From contig CAJNDS010002088.1 in NCBI GenBank assembly GCA_905221605.1, forward strand, positions 300,001 to 364,000: a stretch of DNA of 64,000 bases, read 5' to 3'. The stretch comes from Symbiodinium natans (taxonomy: Eukaryota; Sar; Dinophyceae; Suessiales; Symbiodiniaceae). The notes below the pieces were generated by a model, which worked only from the letters and a program-made list of their open reading frames with translations, searched no databases and had not been told where the DNA came from. Below, in pieces: positions 1 through 11,228 of the stretch (positions are counted from its first letter, which is position 1; each line of letters starts with the position of its first letter). Position numbers and translations under genes: made by a program.

Positions 1-2660
1 GCAGTGAACAAAGTGTCGTGGTCAAGTAGGACGAGGATTGCCCACGGGCCTCCTTTCCGCGTTCAAGCTCGTGTTCGTCTTACGACGTCTTCTGGCATAA
101 ACTCTACCCTTGCACCACTTGGGGCCAGAATCCTCAAGACCAGCCCATGTGAAGTGCACCCTGCCCAGTCCGGCATCGTGCAGCTACACGAATATGGTGT
201 ACCATTTCCCCTGGAATAGCCCCCATGAGTCCCCCTCCCTTAAGAATCGAAAAAGCATGAAGGCCCTAAGCCAGAAGCCCTGCAACCCTAAACCTAGAAC
301 CCTAAAACCCCCCGCCCCCCCCCCCCCACCCCTGCACCCCGTAACCACTCTAAACCCTAGCCCTAAACTCTAAACCCTAAACCCCAAACCCTAAACCCTA
401 AACCCTAAACCCTGAACTCGAAACACCCAACCCTGAGCCTGCAAGGCCCCTGAAACCCGCCAAGCTCCGGCTCTTCATGGGGATTTCTAAACAATACTAC
501 TTGGAGGTTCATGGTACTTATAACCCAGGGTTTAGGGTTTAGGGTTTAGGGTTTACGGATATAATCCAGCTATAACTGTACTTATGACCCACGTATAAGC
601 CCCTTAAGTGCCCTAACATGGTCATAATCGGGGAAAAAGTACGGTGGCGTCCAAGTAAGGGGCACCAGAGGTCTCTGTTCAAGGTTTTTTTGGGTTTAGG
701 GTGTCTAGGGTTCGAGGGTTTAGGGATACATGTTTCAGCCTAAACCCTAAACCCGAAATCCTAAACCCTAAACCCTCACAACCCCAGACAGAACTGCAAG
801 CAACCCACTGAGCTCTCGTGCGCCACAGGCATAGGCCGCCAACTGCCCGTCTTTCGACGCGACGCAATTGAGGAGCGCTTCCTGTGCAAGGAATTTGTAG
901 GGTTTAGGGCTCAGGGTTCAGGGTTTGGGGTTTAGGGTTTAGGGTTTAGGGGTTTCCGAAATTAGAGGTACCTTATTGATGTCCTTATTATAAGGAATTC
1001 CTACTAGTTGGGGTCTAAATGAGGGGTCCCCCTATACTGTGCAAGGAGTGTGGACACCAACCTGGACCCTAAACCGTCAATGAAGCCAGCCCTAAACTCT
1101 ATACACCCTACACCCTAAACGGTTTAGGGTTTAGGGTTTAGGGTTTAGGGTTCAGGGTTTAGGGTTTAGGGTTTCCCTAAACCCGAAAGACCCCCCGCAA
1201 AGGCTTGAAGTAAAGATGGATGGCTAAGGCTAAGGATGTCGGAGGAATGGCTCGAGTAGCCCACCGAAGTGCTGTGAGGGCCTGTCATTTTGGGGTGGGA
1301 GATGCTGTGTGAGAGGAGGACATCCCTAAACCCTAAACCCTAAACCCTAAACCCTAAACCCTGAACCCTAAACCCTAAACCCTAAACCCTAAACCCTAAA
1401 CCCTAAACCCTAAACCCTAAACCCAATGGTCGAGCAAGAGCACGGCGGGGAGGTGACCCCGCTGTGCTTCACAGCCTTGATCAACGTCAGAGAAAGCTGA
1501 GGATGTGAAAGATGATGTTTAGACCAGGCCAGAGGCTTAGGGCTTAGGGCTTAGGGCTTAGGGCTTAGGGTTTAGGGTTTAGGGTTTAGGGTTTAGGGTT
1601 TTAGGGTTTAGGGTTTAGGGTTTAGGGTTTAGGGTTTAGGGGTTTAGGGGTTTAGGGGTTTAGAGTTTAGGGTTTAGGGTTTAGGGTTTAGGGGTTAGGG
1701 TTAAGTGGTTTAGGGGTTTAGGGGTTAGGGTTTAGTGGTTTAGGGGTTTAGGGTTTGGGGTTTAGGGTTAAAGGTACTGCCTAAAGCATTTTGGGGGTCT
1801 AGGTGAAAGTTTGGGACATAAGCGAGCAGTGGCAAAACCCTCATCTAAGCGTGACCATCAGTGGTTACTTGCGCGCAGACCTGTTTTTTGGCCTTTGCTG
1901 ATCACGAGGCAGGCGACTCGTGTTGCAGTAGCAAGCACAGGCAGCCTGAATGAACACAGGAGCCTTCTTTAGTGAAGTGGATATAGGGCGGCTTAGAGTG
2001 ATGTCAAAAGGACCAGGCACAGTAGATTTCGGAAAACCCCTCCGAAAAAAAAAAAAAAAAAATGCAACATGTGGGGTTGGTGGAGTTTGTGCGCCCTTGT
2101 CGATACCTAAACCTCCACACCCTGAACCCTAAACCCTAAACCCTAAACCCTAAACCCTAAACCCTAAACCCTATACCGGACCCTCTACTTCGGAAATGGC
2201 CCGCATGGTTACACATGGCCAGGCTAATCAGGACCATGTTCAGGGCGCTGTGCTATGGGGATTTTACGGGTTCTGGCATTCTAAGGTTTTGAGTGTTCGG
2301 GTGTAGGCCGTAGGGTTTAGGGTTTGGGATTTGTAGGGTTTAGGGTTTAGGGTTTGGGATTTGTAGGGTAGGGTTTATGGTGTGGGTGTAGGGGTGTAGG
2401 GGGACAAACTCCTAAGGCTCCTCGTGGAGGTATTGAAGAACGGATTTCCTCAACACGTTGATTGAGGCGCGAAACGGACAACCACATAAGATCCTCGTCT
2501 GGGCGTAGGGTGTAGGCTTTAGGGTTTGGGGTTTTGGGGTTTGGGGTCCATGACAAGGGGTTTCGGGTTTCGAGAGCGCGGCACGCTCTTGTCTACACGG
2601 CAGCAAGATGGCTGAAAAGCCAGAACAATTGCCTCGCCAAAAAAACCCCGAACGTGAAAC
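1..2660. repeat. Telomere-motif blocks and unique islands, no assembled gene
   Basis: Blocks of CCCTAAA (about 290-420, 750-780, 1320-1425, 2120-2170) alternate with TTTAGGG blocks (530-560, 895-955, 1125-1180, 1530-1770, 2315-2350). At 1040-1180 a CCCTAAA stretch directly faces a TTTAGGG stretch. A truncated family-A MITE starts at 498. The islands at 1-219, 790-895, 1425-1490 and 2190-2250 have open frames on one or both strands, but I could not tie any to a family or settle the strand. Homopolymer runs occur at 311-328 (C) and 2045-2062 (A). Confidence 0.6.
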
Positions 2661-2663
2661 GTG

Positions 2664-3935
2664 CTAGATCCACTTGTCACAGCCTGCTTCAGAAAGCAAG
2701 GTCACGACGTCAGAGTGTCCATTGTTCAAGGCAGTCGAGAAAGCTGTCGCACCGTGACGGTCTCTGATGTCTAGCTCTGCACCAGCTTCCAGCAGCAAAC
2801 GCGCAATCCTGGGTTGGCCGTTAAACCCTCTGAAAAAACATGTATATATATACATATTATTATTATTGTTATATTATCTTATCTTATCTTATCTTATATT
2901 ATATTATATGTATTTATCTTTTTTAAGGGTCCCTTGTAAACCCAAATACGGGAAATATAAAATGTGACCAAAAAACACCATGAATCTCAAGGTGGCCGGC
3001 AACAGCTGTTTTCATAAGGGCGGTGGCGTCGCTGCAATCCTGCAGGTCAATGCCTGCGCGAGCTTCCAGCAGCATCCGCGCGATGTCAACACGGCCTTTC
3101 GGAGATGCGCAGAGAGATATCAGGGCTGTAGCTCTGTCCCAGCTACGCAAGTCTGTGCTAGCGCCGGCTTCCAGCAGCAATCTCGCAATCTCAACGTCGC
3201 CATTGGTACACGCGCAGATTAAGGCTGTAGATTTGTCCAGGGCTTGCACCTCGGTGTTTGCACGCGCATCCAGAAGCAGCCGCACAATCTCCACGTGGCC
3301 GAGGTCAGATGCCGTAATCAAAGCATTCTTGGAGCTGCGGCCTACCTTGGCATTCTTGTCCACACCTGCTTCTATCAGAAATTTCGTCACCTGGGCGTGG
3401 CCGTCAGTGGCAGCATATGCAACAAGCTCACATGCAGCTGCTCTCGCGTCCAAGCCACAGGAGACAGTTCGCAGCATGAGCTGCAGATCAATAGGCGCAT
3501 CCAGTTTCACGGCATCATCTAGCCTTGGCTCGGCTGAGCATCTTCCGAGCCCTCTGCAAAGTATCCGGGGTAGAACCCCGCCCCGGCCTTCAACCCGCAA
3601 ATCGAAACAAAAAACAGGAAAAATGCCAAGCTCGTACCGACGTAGCTTCTTGCCATCATGAAGGAGCTGCTGGATGCTTACGGGGAAGCCGTGCAGCCCT
3701 CGGAGCTGGTGCTTCAAGTCCTTCACGTCGCTCACCGTCCCAATGCCTTGCTTCTCCAGCAACCAAGGGGGGGACAAAAAAAGGATACACTTTATTGTTC
3801 CTACTAAATAAGGAACCCAAAAGGTTTAGCGTTTAGGGTTTAGGGTTTAGGTATTTTAAAGTGCAACTGCTGGCTAAGTAAGATGCTGAAGGTGGCCACT
3901 GGTTCTCCAGAGACGACCCGCCAAACTTGCAACAT
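2664..3935 (-). CDS. Ankyrin-repeat protein with N-terminal ubiquitin-like region, four exons, 279 aa
   Basis: Assembled on the minus strand from exons 3887-3935, 3638-3746, 2987-3523 and 2664-2808 (840 nt; all phases agree). The start is the ATG at 3933-3935 (MLQVWRVVSGEP...), which gives the first strand of a ubiquitin-like fold continued in exon 2 (VSDVKDLKHQLRGLHGFP, QQLLHDGKKL). About five or six ankyrin repeats follow from residue ~95 to the end, with the usual ATAL / GHVEIVRLLLEAGA pattern. Splicing exon 3 to exon 4 restores a perfect repeat (GHLEIARLLLEAGAELDI), which fixes that boundary. Donors are GC (intron 1), GT (intron 2) and GA (intron 3); all acceptors are AG followed by G. 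Ankyrin repeats mediate protein binding; the partner is unknown. This architecture is, from general knowledge, a large family in Symbiodinium-type genomes. The gene is intact, with no frameshift. Confidence 0.88.
2809..2986 (-). mobile_element. Introner-like element, type 2 (intron 3 of the ankyrin gene)
   Basis: 178-bp intron with a GA donor. The bases GATT occur at both edges (exon 3 side at 2983-2986, exon 4 side at 2805-2808), as in a target-site duplication. The interior is shared with unspliced copies at 32970-33064 and 22741-22805: CTGGGTTGGCC at one end, ACCCTCTGAAAAA near it, GTCCCTTGTAAACCCA in the middle and CCAAAAACCA at the other end. The similarity runs right up to the splice acceptor and stops there. 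An AT-rich (TTATC)n segment lies inside at about 2860-2910. Confidence 0.8.
3747..3886 (-). mobile_element. Introner-like element, type 1 (intron 1 of the ankyrin gene)
   Basis: 140-bp intron with a GC donor and AG|G acceptor. The ends form imperfect inverted repeats (TTACTTAGCCA on one side, TGGAGAAGCAA on the other), flanked by a degenerate direct repeat GCAT. The core TTCCTACTAAATAAGGAACCC is conserved between copies at 24978-25085 and 35690-35791. This copy has also gained a short TTTAGGG block. Confidence 0.8.
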
Positions 3936-5450
3936 CGCCCCACACTCTGAGGCCGAGCCGTCATGGGAATCCAAAAAGCTCAACCCTGATCCCATGGGCG
4001 TTTAGGGTTTGGGGTTTAGGGTTTAGGGTTTAGGGTTTAGGGTTTAGGGTTTGGGGTTTAGGGCTTGACTCGACTCTTAACCCTGATGTCCTGCCAAGAC
4101 GCAGGCCCCAGACCTACACTTACTCAACCCATGAGGGCTTAGGAGAACAAAATTAGCTACTAAACCCTAAACCCTAAATCCTAAACCCTAAACCCTAAAC
4201 CCTAAATCCTAAACCCTGAACCCTAAACCCTAAACCCTAAGTCTACACACAGAGTTGCGTTGCAAGTGGAATCAATGAACCCCCCAAAGCCGTATCGAAC
4301 CCCTGAACCCGATCGGGTTTAGGGTTTAGGGTTAGGGTTTAGGGTTTAGGGTTTAGGGTTTAGGGTTTAGGGTTTAGGGTTTAGGGTTTAGGGTTTAGGG
4401 TTTAGGGTTTAGAGTTTAGGGTTAAGGGTTTGGGGTTTGGGGTTTAAGCCCCCTACAGGCCCGTATAGATAGCCCAGGACCCTAACAATCGAAAGGGTAC
4501 CCTCAATGGGCTTCGCCAGCAGCCCTAAGCCAAAAAGGCGCGCGGAATCAGCAGCCGGAGAGTTTAGGGTTCAGGGTTTAGGGTCTAAAGGGTCTAGGGT
4601 TGGTTTAGGGTTTAGGGCTTAGCGTTTAGGGAAGGCAGAAGCCTCCAAACTGCATTTTGTGGGTTTATTGTATAGGGTACCTGGAGAAAGACTGTAGCAG
4701 CTCTTAGAGTTCTAAGTGCTCATTGCAGATCTCAGCATTCTCCGCACAGCGAATGCCCTCAACCCGAAACCATGAAGCCCCGGCCCCACACCCAAAAACA
4801 AGCCTGAACCCAACCTGACATCCTGGCTCCCATATGTGGGTTTACGAACAATAAAGATCCCACGGGGTCGGATCCCCTTAGAAGAAGGACCCCAAACAAG
4901 GCACCCCCTAGTTTCGGAAACCCCATATAATTCACGCAAACCGCTACTACACTGAAAGGCCGGCGTCAAGACCTGAACCACAGACCCCAGGTAAGCTGCT
5001 TGAGGCCCCAACCCCCGCCCCCCCCCCCCCCCCCCCCCCCCTTCCCACATGAAGTAAGGAATGCACCTTAAATCATATTAAGGATCCCTGCATAATTTAA
5101 GGCATCTTCCTTAACCAAGGGGAAGAAAGGGCTCTCTGGGTACTGCTACCCTACAAACAAGCCCCAGTTGAAACCAGCCATGATTTTTCATTGCCCTAAA
5201 CCCTAAACCCTAAACCCTAAACCCTAAACCCTAAACCCTAAACCCAGCGCGCGCCTTCCACTGAAGGTGTGCCGGGGCGGCCCCTGGAGCATCCGAAGCC
5301 CCTACGAGCCCTGAAGTGGGGTGGGTTTGGGGGTTCGGGTTTCGGGTTTAGGGCTAGGGTTTAGGGCTGGGGTGTAGGGCGTAGGGATTTAGGGGTTTTA
5401 GGGTTTTTAGGGTTTGGGGTTTTGGGGTTTGGGCGTTGGGGTTTGCAAGG
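3936..5450. repeat. Intergenic stretch upstream of the ankyrin gene: telomere-motif blocks and MITE remnants
   Basis: Holds TTTAGGG blocks at 4000-4065 and 4315-4445, CCCTAAA at 4160-4240 and 5192-5245, and a family-E inverted-repeat remnant at about 4830-4930 (CCATATG ends). A poly-C run lies at 5018-5041, and a family-F MITE remnant (TTAAATCATATTAAGGATCC) at 5050-5125. I see no clear gene. The promoter of the ankyrin gene should lie here, but dinoflagellate promoters have no motif I could recognise. Confidence 0.5.
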
Positions 5451-5455
5451 GGTTT

Positions 5456-5556
5456 ATGAAACCCCGCCGCCGCTGCTAATGCCGGCGATGTGCACAACCC
5501 CCGGCGTGGTGAACGTGACCTCGTGCCCGTAGCGGTGGCGGACCCATTGCGATGAA
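5456..5556 (-). CDS. Candidate exon, unrecognised
   Basis: Open minus-strand frame with protein-like composition (WVRHRYGHEVTFTTPGVVHI). It lies in a unique island between a TTTAGGG-rich stretch and a C-rich one, and its boundaries are not fixed. The translation resembles part of a beta-rich enzyme domain, but I cannot name a family. Confidence 0.35.
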
Positions 5557-5754
5557 GAGACCCCCCCCCTGCGAACCCCCCCAACAACAAAAAAAGAAAC
5601 ACGGTTTAGGGTCTAGAATCCTAAGATACCACCACCCCCTCCCTGCCCCCCCTCAAAAGAAACCTTAACCCAAGCCCCCCCCCCCCCCCCCCAAACAACA
5701 AACAAAGAGCCCAATTTCTCCCTCAACTGAAGAAGATGCCTTAACTCACAGCCT

Positions 5755-5920
5755 AAATCCTACCCACAGGCTCCAAGGTAGTTCTTTTCGGGTTAATTGT
5801 AGGATCATGTTATAGGGGATTCTAGTATACTACCCCAAACAGGTACTACCATACAACCCAAACCCTAAACCCTAAACCCTAAAGCCCCAAGCAGGTACTA
5901 GACCTTTGGGTAAAGCCCTA
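5755..5920. mobile_element. MITE-like element, family H
   Basis: Ends read CCACAGGCTCCAAGGTAGT and ACTACCTTGGAGCCTTTGGG in the better copies, making an inverted repeat; the centre has TTCTAGTATACTACCCC. Other copies are at 17318-17425 and 35560-35655. This copy is interrupted by a CCCTAAA block. Confidence 0.55.
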
Positions 5921-6496
5921 CACCCTAAACCGCATGAATCACTTGGTCTTGGGCTCTCTGTTGGCTGCTTGGAGGTTCGTGGCACTTAGTAACCCAAGTA
6001 TAACTGCACTTCTTACCCAATTAGAACCATGTTAGGGGCACTTAAGGGGCCTATGAGTGGGATACAAGTACAGTCATACCCTAAACCCTAAACCCTAAAC
6101 CCTAAACCCTAAACCCTAAACCCTGGGCCTTCGAGAGCTCCTGATGCTACTGGGTCGAAAGCGGCGTACCTCCAGGAAAATTAAGGGGTATAAGGAGGGA
6201 TAGAAGGAGGGGTAGAAGGGACCCTTGATTAAACCATATTTCCTATATAACCCATATATAACCCCTACTTTTTACTGTACTTATAACCACATTAGGGCGG
6301 TTTAGGGTTTAGTGTTTAGGGTTTAGGGTTGGGGCTTATAAGTGGGTTATAAGTACAGGTATAATTGGTTAACAAGTACCATGAACCGGTAGGCTTTAGG
6401 AGTCAGGAGGGAGTTGAACGGCCTGGGACACCACTCCTAAACCCTAAACCCTAAACCCTAAACCCTAAATCCTAAACCCTAAACCCTAAACCCTAA

Positions 6497-6547
6497 ACCA
6501 AACCGAACGCCGGGTGCGCGGCTCGAGGAAGATCACCAGCTGACGCA
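6497..6547 (-). CDS. Candidate exon, unrecognised
   Basis: Minus-strand frame GLRQLVIFLEPRTRRS. An AG|GC acceptor lies upstream, and the donor GTTTGGTTTAGGG is itself the beginning of a telomere-motif block. Strong third-position GC. Confidence 0.4.
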
Positions 6548-7341
6548 GGCCGCCTCGGCGTGAAAGGGGGACGTGCTTGCAGGTTTGTGGTACTTTTAAC
6601 TCAGGTAAAAAACTGTACAGGGTTTAGGGTTTAGGGTTTAGGGTTTAGGGTTTAGGGTTTAGGGATATAACCCAGTTATAACTGTACTTGTAACCCACCT
6701 ATAAGCCCCTTCAGTGTCCTAACATGGTTAAAATTGGGTTTTACATACAACTATAATGGGGTTAAGAAGTACCATGAACCTCCAAGTGGGGGAGGGGCAG
6801 GCGGTGGCTCTTATGCGCCAAACACTCAACCCTAACCCTCAAGTCTAAACTCTAAACCTCAACACCCGAAGCTACGAAACCCTAGCCGCAGGCTGGGTTC
6901 TTGAGGAAACCTGCCAAAGAAAGGTTCAAGCTCACGTACTCAGAACCCAAAGTCGGCCTGTTGGCGATTTGTGGGTTAAGGGTTTAGGGTTGAGGGCTTG
7001 AGGTTTTGGATTTGGGGGCTCGGGGTTGAGGGCTCAATGCCCCCCAAAGTTGGCAGTAACACGCCGTAGGTGTAGCACCTCACAGTGGGAAGGGGGGGGG
7101 GGGTCATAGAGGCTCCTCTGATAGTGCCATTGTGCCTAAACGCTCCACCCTAAACCCTAAACCCTAAACCCCTTAACCCTAAACCCTACTACCTATAAAC
7201 CCTAGCCCCGACTTCTACCCCCCGCATATGAAGTAGGGTATATATTTCAATATGAAAAAGGAACCTTATATACACTAAACCCTAAACCCTAAACCCTAAA
7301 CCCTAAACCCCTTAACCCTAAATCCTACTACCTATAAACCC

Positions 7342-7437
7342 TGTTTCATATGAATCTGCGCGGCTCTGCTGCAAGACGATGGCAATCTCCTTGTTCTTGG
7401 CGGTGAGCTGCCGCAGTAAGACCTTGGAGCCCCAGTC
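7342..7437 (-). CDS. Candidate exon, unrecognised
   Basis: Minus-strand frame with a helical, charged translation (DWGSKVLLRQLTAKNKEIAI, then VLQQSRADSYE). A CCCTAAA block lies on the left and TTTAGGG on the right, the arrangement also seen at verified exons. Confidence 0.45.
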
Positions 7438-8402
7438 TTTAGGAGGGTTTAGGGTTTAGGGTTTAGGGTTTACGGTTTAGGGACCTAGGAAGTAGATAGT
7501 AAGTAGACTTATAAGTAGCCTAAAAGGGACCCTACGCTAGGGCTCGCTGGCATGTTGTCGGTGTTCACTTTTTGAAGCGCGCTAACATAACTTATCCGGG
7601 AACTTAGCGAACTTAGCTACTTAGCTTTTGAGGCATGTAAAAACCAGAGTTAAGTAAAAGTTAAGTAAAAGTTAAGTTCAAGTTAAGTTATTTTTTGTGT
7701 TTTGTTTTGTTGTTTTGGCACATGAACCATGTCCACATAAGACCTTCTAATTTGATGCGCTTTATGTTGTTTTTGCCAGAAAATGCATGCGTTCAAGCCG
7801 GAGGCTGAAAAATATACTGGGTTTTATACGTTTTTGGGGCAAGTGTAGTGTGTTCCTTCCCGGAGCAGTGAGATTGTCTACCTATACCAGACATGAGATG
7901 AAGTCTATCTTTGACCACCTTTATCAGTCATGCAGAAGCGCACTGCGCTCGGTACTCCGTTTCTTCACCACAATGTTTATAATTTAAAGTTATCCTACTT
8001 ATGACTCTATTAGATAACTACTTACTAAGTCCTCCGACCCTCCAAGTAGGGGTTTAGGATGCAGTACTTAGGGTAGGCTTCAGGGGGAATATCGACTCCT
8101 GTTAGTAAGGTTCCTGATCTTCGTGGCGAAAGTGGCGGCTACCCCCGTATGAAAGGTCTCCCTGACCTAGGAATCTTAGGGCCGAGACAGCTGCGTTTTA
8201 GGGCTTGGGGTAAACCCTGAACCCTATTGGTCGTTTGAGGGTCCCAGAGAGCTTATATAGGGATCGCTAACATCATTTTAGGCATTTTCCTGATTTTACG
8301 GGGCATTGGGCTTTCTAGCGCCTGTTGAAACCCAGCCCTTCGGCTCGAAATAGCCCAAACCCCGTTTTTTGCAGCATGGTCCTTGGGGTCAAGAGCAAAC
8401 TT

Positions 8403-8690
8403 CTACAACATACCTGCATGAACATACGCCTGGCTGTCCAAAGGCTGTTGAGCGTAGCAAAGCGTTTCGTGCTCTTGCCATCTCCAGGCTCGGCCACCTG
8501 CACTTTGCCAGCCGCGCACTTGCTGTAGCCCACGTGTCAGGAGGCAACTGGAAAAGAGACAAGCCGACAGAGTCCATGTTGAAGCGTGCACAGAGGGGTA
8601 GGCGCCGAAGCGGTCCTCGCCCGGCCGGAGGCCTTTGTTGAAGTCGCTGACTGGGCGAAGAACGACCTCCCTCAAATAGAGGTGAAGTAA
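8403..8690 (-). CDS. Candidate exon(s), unrecognised
   Basis: Two good minus-strand frames overlap. The upstream part (EVVLRPVSDFNKGLRPGEDR) starts after TTTGAG|G. The downstream part (KVQVAEPGDGKSTKRFATLN) ends at a clean donor CAG|GTATGTTG. They lie in different frames, so either a small intron or a frameshift separates them. No family recognised. Confidence 0.4.
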   Translation of the reverse strand, partial: LLHLYLREVVLRPVSDFNKGLRPGEDRFGAYPSVHASTWTLSACLFSSCLLTRGLQQVRGWQSAGGRAWRWQEHETLCYAQQPLDSQAYVHAGML

Positions 8691-8740
8691 GCTTCGCCGT
8701 TCAGGGTTTAGGGTTCGGGGTTTAGGGTTTAGGGTTTGGG

Positions 8741-8838
8741 GTGCAGTGGTGCCGAGAACACCTCCCCAAACACGTCACAGGTGCGCCTCTCTCCTGGAGC
8801 TAGAACAGCTTGTGCATCATACTCGCGGAACTGCCACA
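8741..8838 (-). CDS. Candidate exon, unrecognised
   Basis: Minus-strand frame FREYDAQAVLAPGERRTCDV followed by FGE and a GTGTTC donor. The acceptor GGCAG lies just upstream, directly after a TTTAGGG block in the plus orientation. Confidence 0.4.
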
Positions 8839-8885
8839 GGGGTTTAGGGTTTAGGGTTTAGGGTTTAGGGTTTAGGGTTTAGGGT

Positions 8886-8983
8886 GTGGAAATGGATGCT
8901 CGGATCTTTCCGCAACAGTGTGGCCCTGCTCAGCATGGTACGCAGACACGCCTCCACTTCCAGCCCAGCCAGACGCAACTCCA
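8886..8983 (-). CDS. Candidate exon, unrecognised
   Basis: Minus-strand helical translation LRLAGLEVEACLRTMLSRAT, continuing LLRKDPSIHFHT. It sits between a TTTAGGG block and the family-A MITE at 8996-9139. Confidence 0.4.
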
Positions 8984-8995
8984 GGGTTTAGGGGC

Positions 8996-9139
8996 TACTT
9001 GGAGGTTCATGGTACTTATTCAATTATAACATGTACTTCTAACTGCACTTATAAGCCCCTTAAGCGCCCCAGTATGGTTATAAGTACAGCTATAAGTACA
9101 GTTCTAAGTGGTTAACAAGTAGAAATGAACCTCCAAGTA
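8996..9139. mobile_element. MITE-like element, family A (intact copy)
   Basis: About 145 bp with near-perfect terminal inverted repeats (TACTTGGAGGTTCATG at the left, the complement of it at the right). The interior is made of repeated ATAAGTACAGTTATAA-like words. Other copies or fragments: 498-640, 5965-6075, 6240-6395, 6572-6787, 10565-10770, 13040-13168, 16817-16954, 20033-20184, 29293-29435, 29603-29737 and 38521-38695. Several have a telomere-motif block inserted near the middle. No coding capacity, so the family must be non-autonomous. Confidence 0.8.
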
Positions 9140-9367
9140 CGTTTTAGGGTTTAGGGTTTAGGATTTAGGGTTCAGGGTTTAGGGTTTAGGGCTAGTATTC
9201 AGTGAAATTCAGTGGGCATAACCCCACCGAGAAGAAGCTGGGTGATAACACGTTGTCTTGTCGAGTTGGGGCTGCAGGTAAACCGAACGGCCCCTAAACC
9301 CTAGCCCTAAACCCTAAACCCTAAACCTGAACCCTAAACCCTAAACCATAAACCCACACCCCCACAC

Positions 9368-9456
9368 TTCTCAGAAGAGGGCTCTTCCGTCTGGCCGAAT
9401 GGCCACGCCAGGCCTCCGGCGAGAGGGTGCCCAGCGGCTCCCATGTCCCGGAAGTA
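9368..9456 (-). CDS. Candidate exon, unrecognised
   Basis: Minus-strand frame YFRDMGAAGHPLAGGLAWPF, continuing GQTEEPSSEK. The island has CCCTAAA on its left and TTTAGGG on its right. Confidence 0.4.
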
Positions 9457-10138
9457 GGGTTTAGGGTTTAGGGTTTAGGGTTCAGGGTTTAGGGTTTATA
9501 GGGTTAGGGTTTAGGGTTCAGGGTTTAGGGTTCAGGGTTTAGGATTTGGGGTTTAGGGTTCAGGGTTTAGGGTTTAGAGTTTGGGGTTTAGGGTTGAGGC
9601 TTTAGGGTTTTTAGGGTTTATGGGAAGTTGAGTTTGGGGTTTACGGTTGAGCGTTTAGGGTTTAGAGTGGAGGGAACTTGAAATATGAGAGGGATCCTTA
9701 AATGACGGGCATTGGAATCTCCGGGTACGTGGGTATGGGGGGCTCCAGTTTCAGGGGCCCCACAACCCACATGAGCCGTGTTGCGGGGTTTAGGGTTTCG
9801 GGCTTTGAGGCTGAGGGATTGCAGGATTTTATCACGCGCATAGAAATTCTGCCTTGCCGAGTGACTCATGACTCCGGACTAGCTGCCACTTGCTGCTATG
9901 AAAATCTAAAGTCCTCGCGTGCCGAAACACTAAAAGACGAACAAAAACACAAACGAAGCCTTAGTGGGCTTAACGCCCTAAAGCCTTGAACCCTAGAAAC
10001 GCTAGAAAGCCTAGAAGCTTTCTAAAGTCCTATAACCCTGAACCAGAAACCCTAGCCCTAAACCCTAGCACCCACCTAAAATCACTCTAAGAACCTAAAC
10101 CTCCAAAATCCCTAAACCCTAAACCCCACCAAAAACCA

Positions 10139-10224
10139 CGGCGCCTGAGGTAGTGGGAGGCAAAAAGGCGGAGAATGGCGAGGTGAGCACGCTGCCAGTA
10201 GGTCATCTTGTGTGGGCAAGTGAC
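10139..10224 (-). CDS. Candidate exon, unrecognised
   Basis: Minus-strand frame beginning right after GAGCAG|GTC: VTCPHKMTYWQRAHLAILRL, then FASHYLRR. Rich in aromatic and basic residues. No family recognised. Confidence 0.45.
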
Positions 10225-10363
10225 CTGCTCAGGCACTGAGGGCTTAGGGTTCAGAGTCCCTAAACCCTAAACCCTAAACCCTAAACCCTAAACCCTGCAT
10301 CCTAAACCCTAAACCCTAAACCCTGAACCCTAAACAAGGGTTGGAGGTTTAAGGTTTAGGGTT

Positions 10364-10439
10364 CAGAGCTTTTTTGTAAGGGTCCAGTACAGGACGCTTT
10401 GGGTTGTAAACTTTGCCGGAGTTGTGAGAGTCCAAGAGC
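10364..10439 (-). CDS. Candidate exon, unrecognised
   Basis: Minus-strand frame after a CAG|G acceptor: LLDSHNSGKVYNPKRPVLDP. A GT donor may lie near 10370 but is not certain. Confidence 0.35.
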
Positions 10440-10564
10440 CTGAGGGTTTAGGATTTAGGGTTTTGGGGTTGAGGGTTTCAGGGGTCGTTCCTTCAGAGTT
10501 TGGAGATTAGGAACGAATTCGCGAACAGGATTTTGGGCCTTTGGGTCTAGAGCTATTTTGGGCT

Positions 10565-10770
10565 TGCTTGGAGGTTCGTGATCATAACTGTACTCATATC
10601 CCAATAATTGCCATGTTAGGGCACTTAAGGGGGGGTACAACTACAGTTATAACTGGGTTATATCCCTAAACCCGAAACCCTAAACCCTAAACCCTAAACC
10701 CTAAACCCTAAACCCTAAACCCTAAACCCTAAACCCTAAACCCTGACAGAGTGCCATGAACCTCCAAGTG
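10565..10770. mobile_element. MITE-like element, family A, split by a CCCTAAA block
   Basis: Left end GCTTGGAGGTTCGTG, right end CATGAACCTCCAAGTG. The middle carries roughly eleven CCCTAAA units (about 10660-10745), so the telomere motif lies inside the element. Confidence 0.7.
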
Positions 10771-11228
10771 GGAGTTGAGCTACTTCACGCTTGAGTGATC
10801 TGCGGCAAGATCCAAATGGCGGGGCAGCTGTGTGCATTTCCCAAAAGCCCTCGACAACCCCAAGCCCTGAACCCAAAGCAGGGTTAAGGGTTTAGGGTTT
10901 AGGGTTTAGGGTTTAGCAGGAACAAGCAAAAGTCACGGTCTGGAACTATTTCCCCTCTGTGCCCTAAAACCGCAAGCAGTTCCCTAAAGTACCGAACCCT
11001 GCACCATGTAAATAACTTCCTGAAGCCTGCATTTCGAGTTGAGGTGGGGAGTCGGGGGGTTTGACCCTACGCAACCCAATATCCCGACAACCCCCCTAAC
11101 CCTCCGAACTCTCCGAACTCTGTAAACCCTAGCCCTAAAGCCCTAAAGCCCTAAAGCCCTAAAGCCCCAAAGCCCTGAAGCCCCAAAGCCCAAAACCCAA
11201 AACCCTAAACCCTAAACCCAAAGGGGGG

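Noticed and set aside
290-420. True chromosome end
   Set aside because: Telomere motif occurs as short blocks in both orientations across the whole window, with genes on both sides; these are interstitial blocks.
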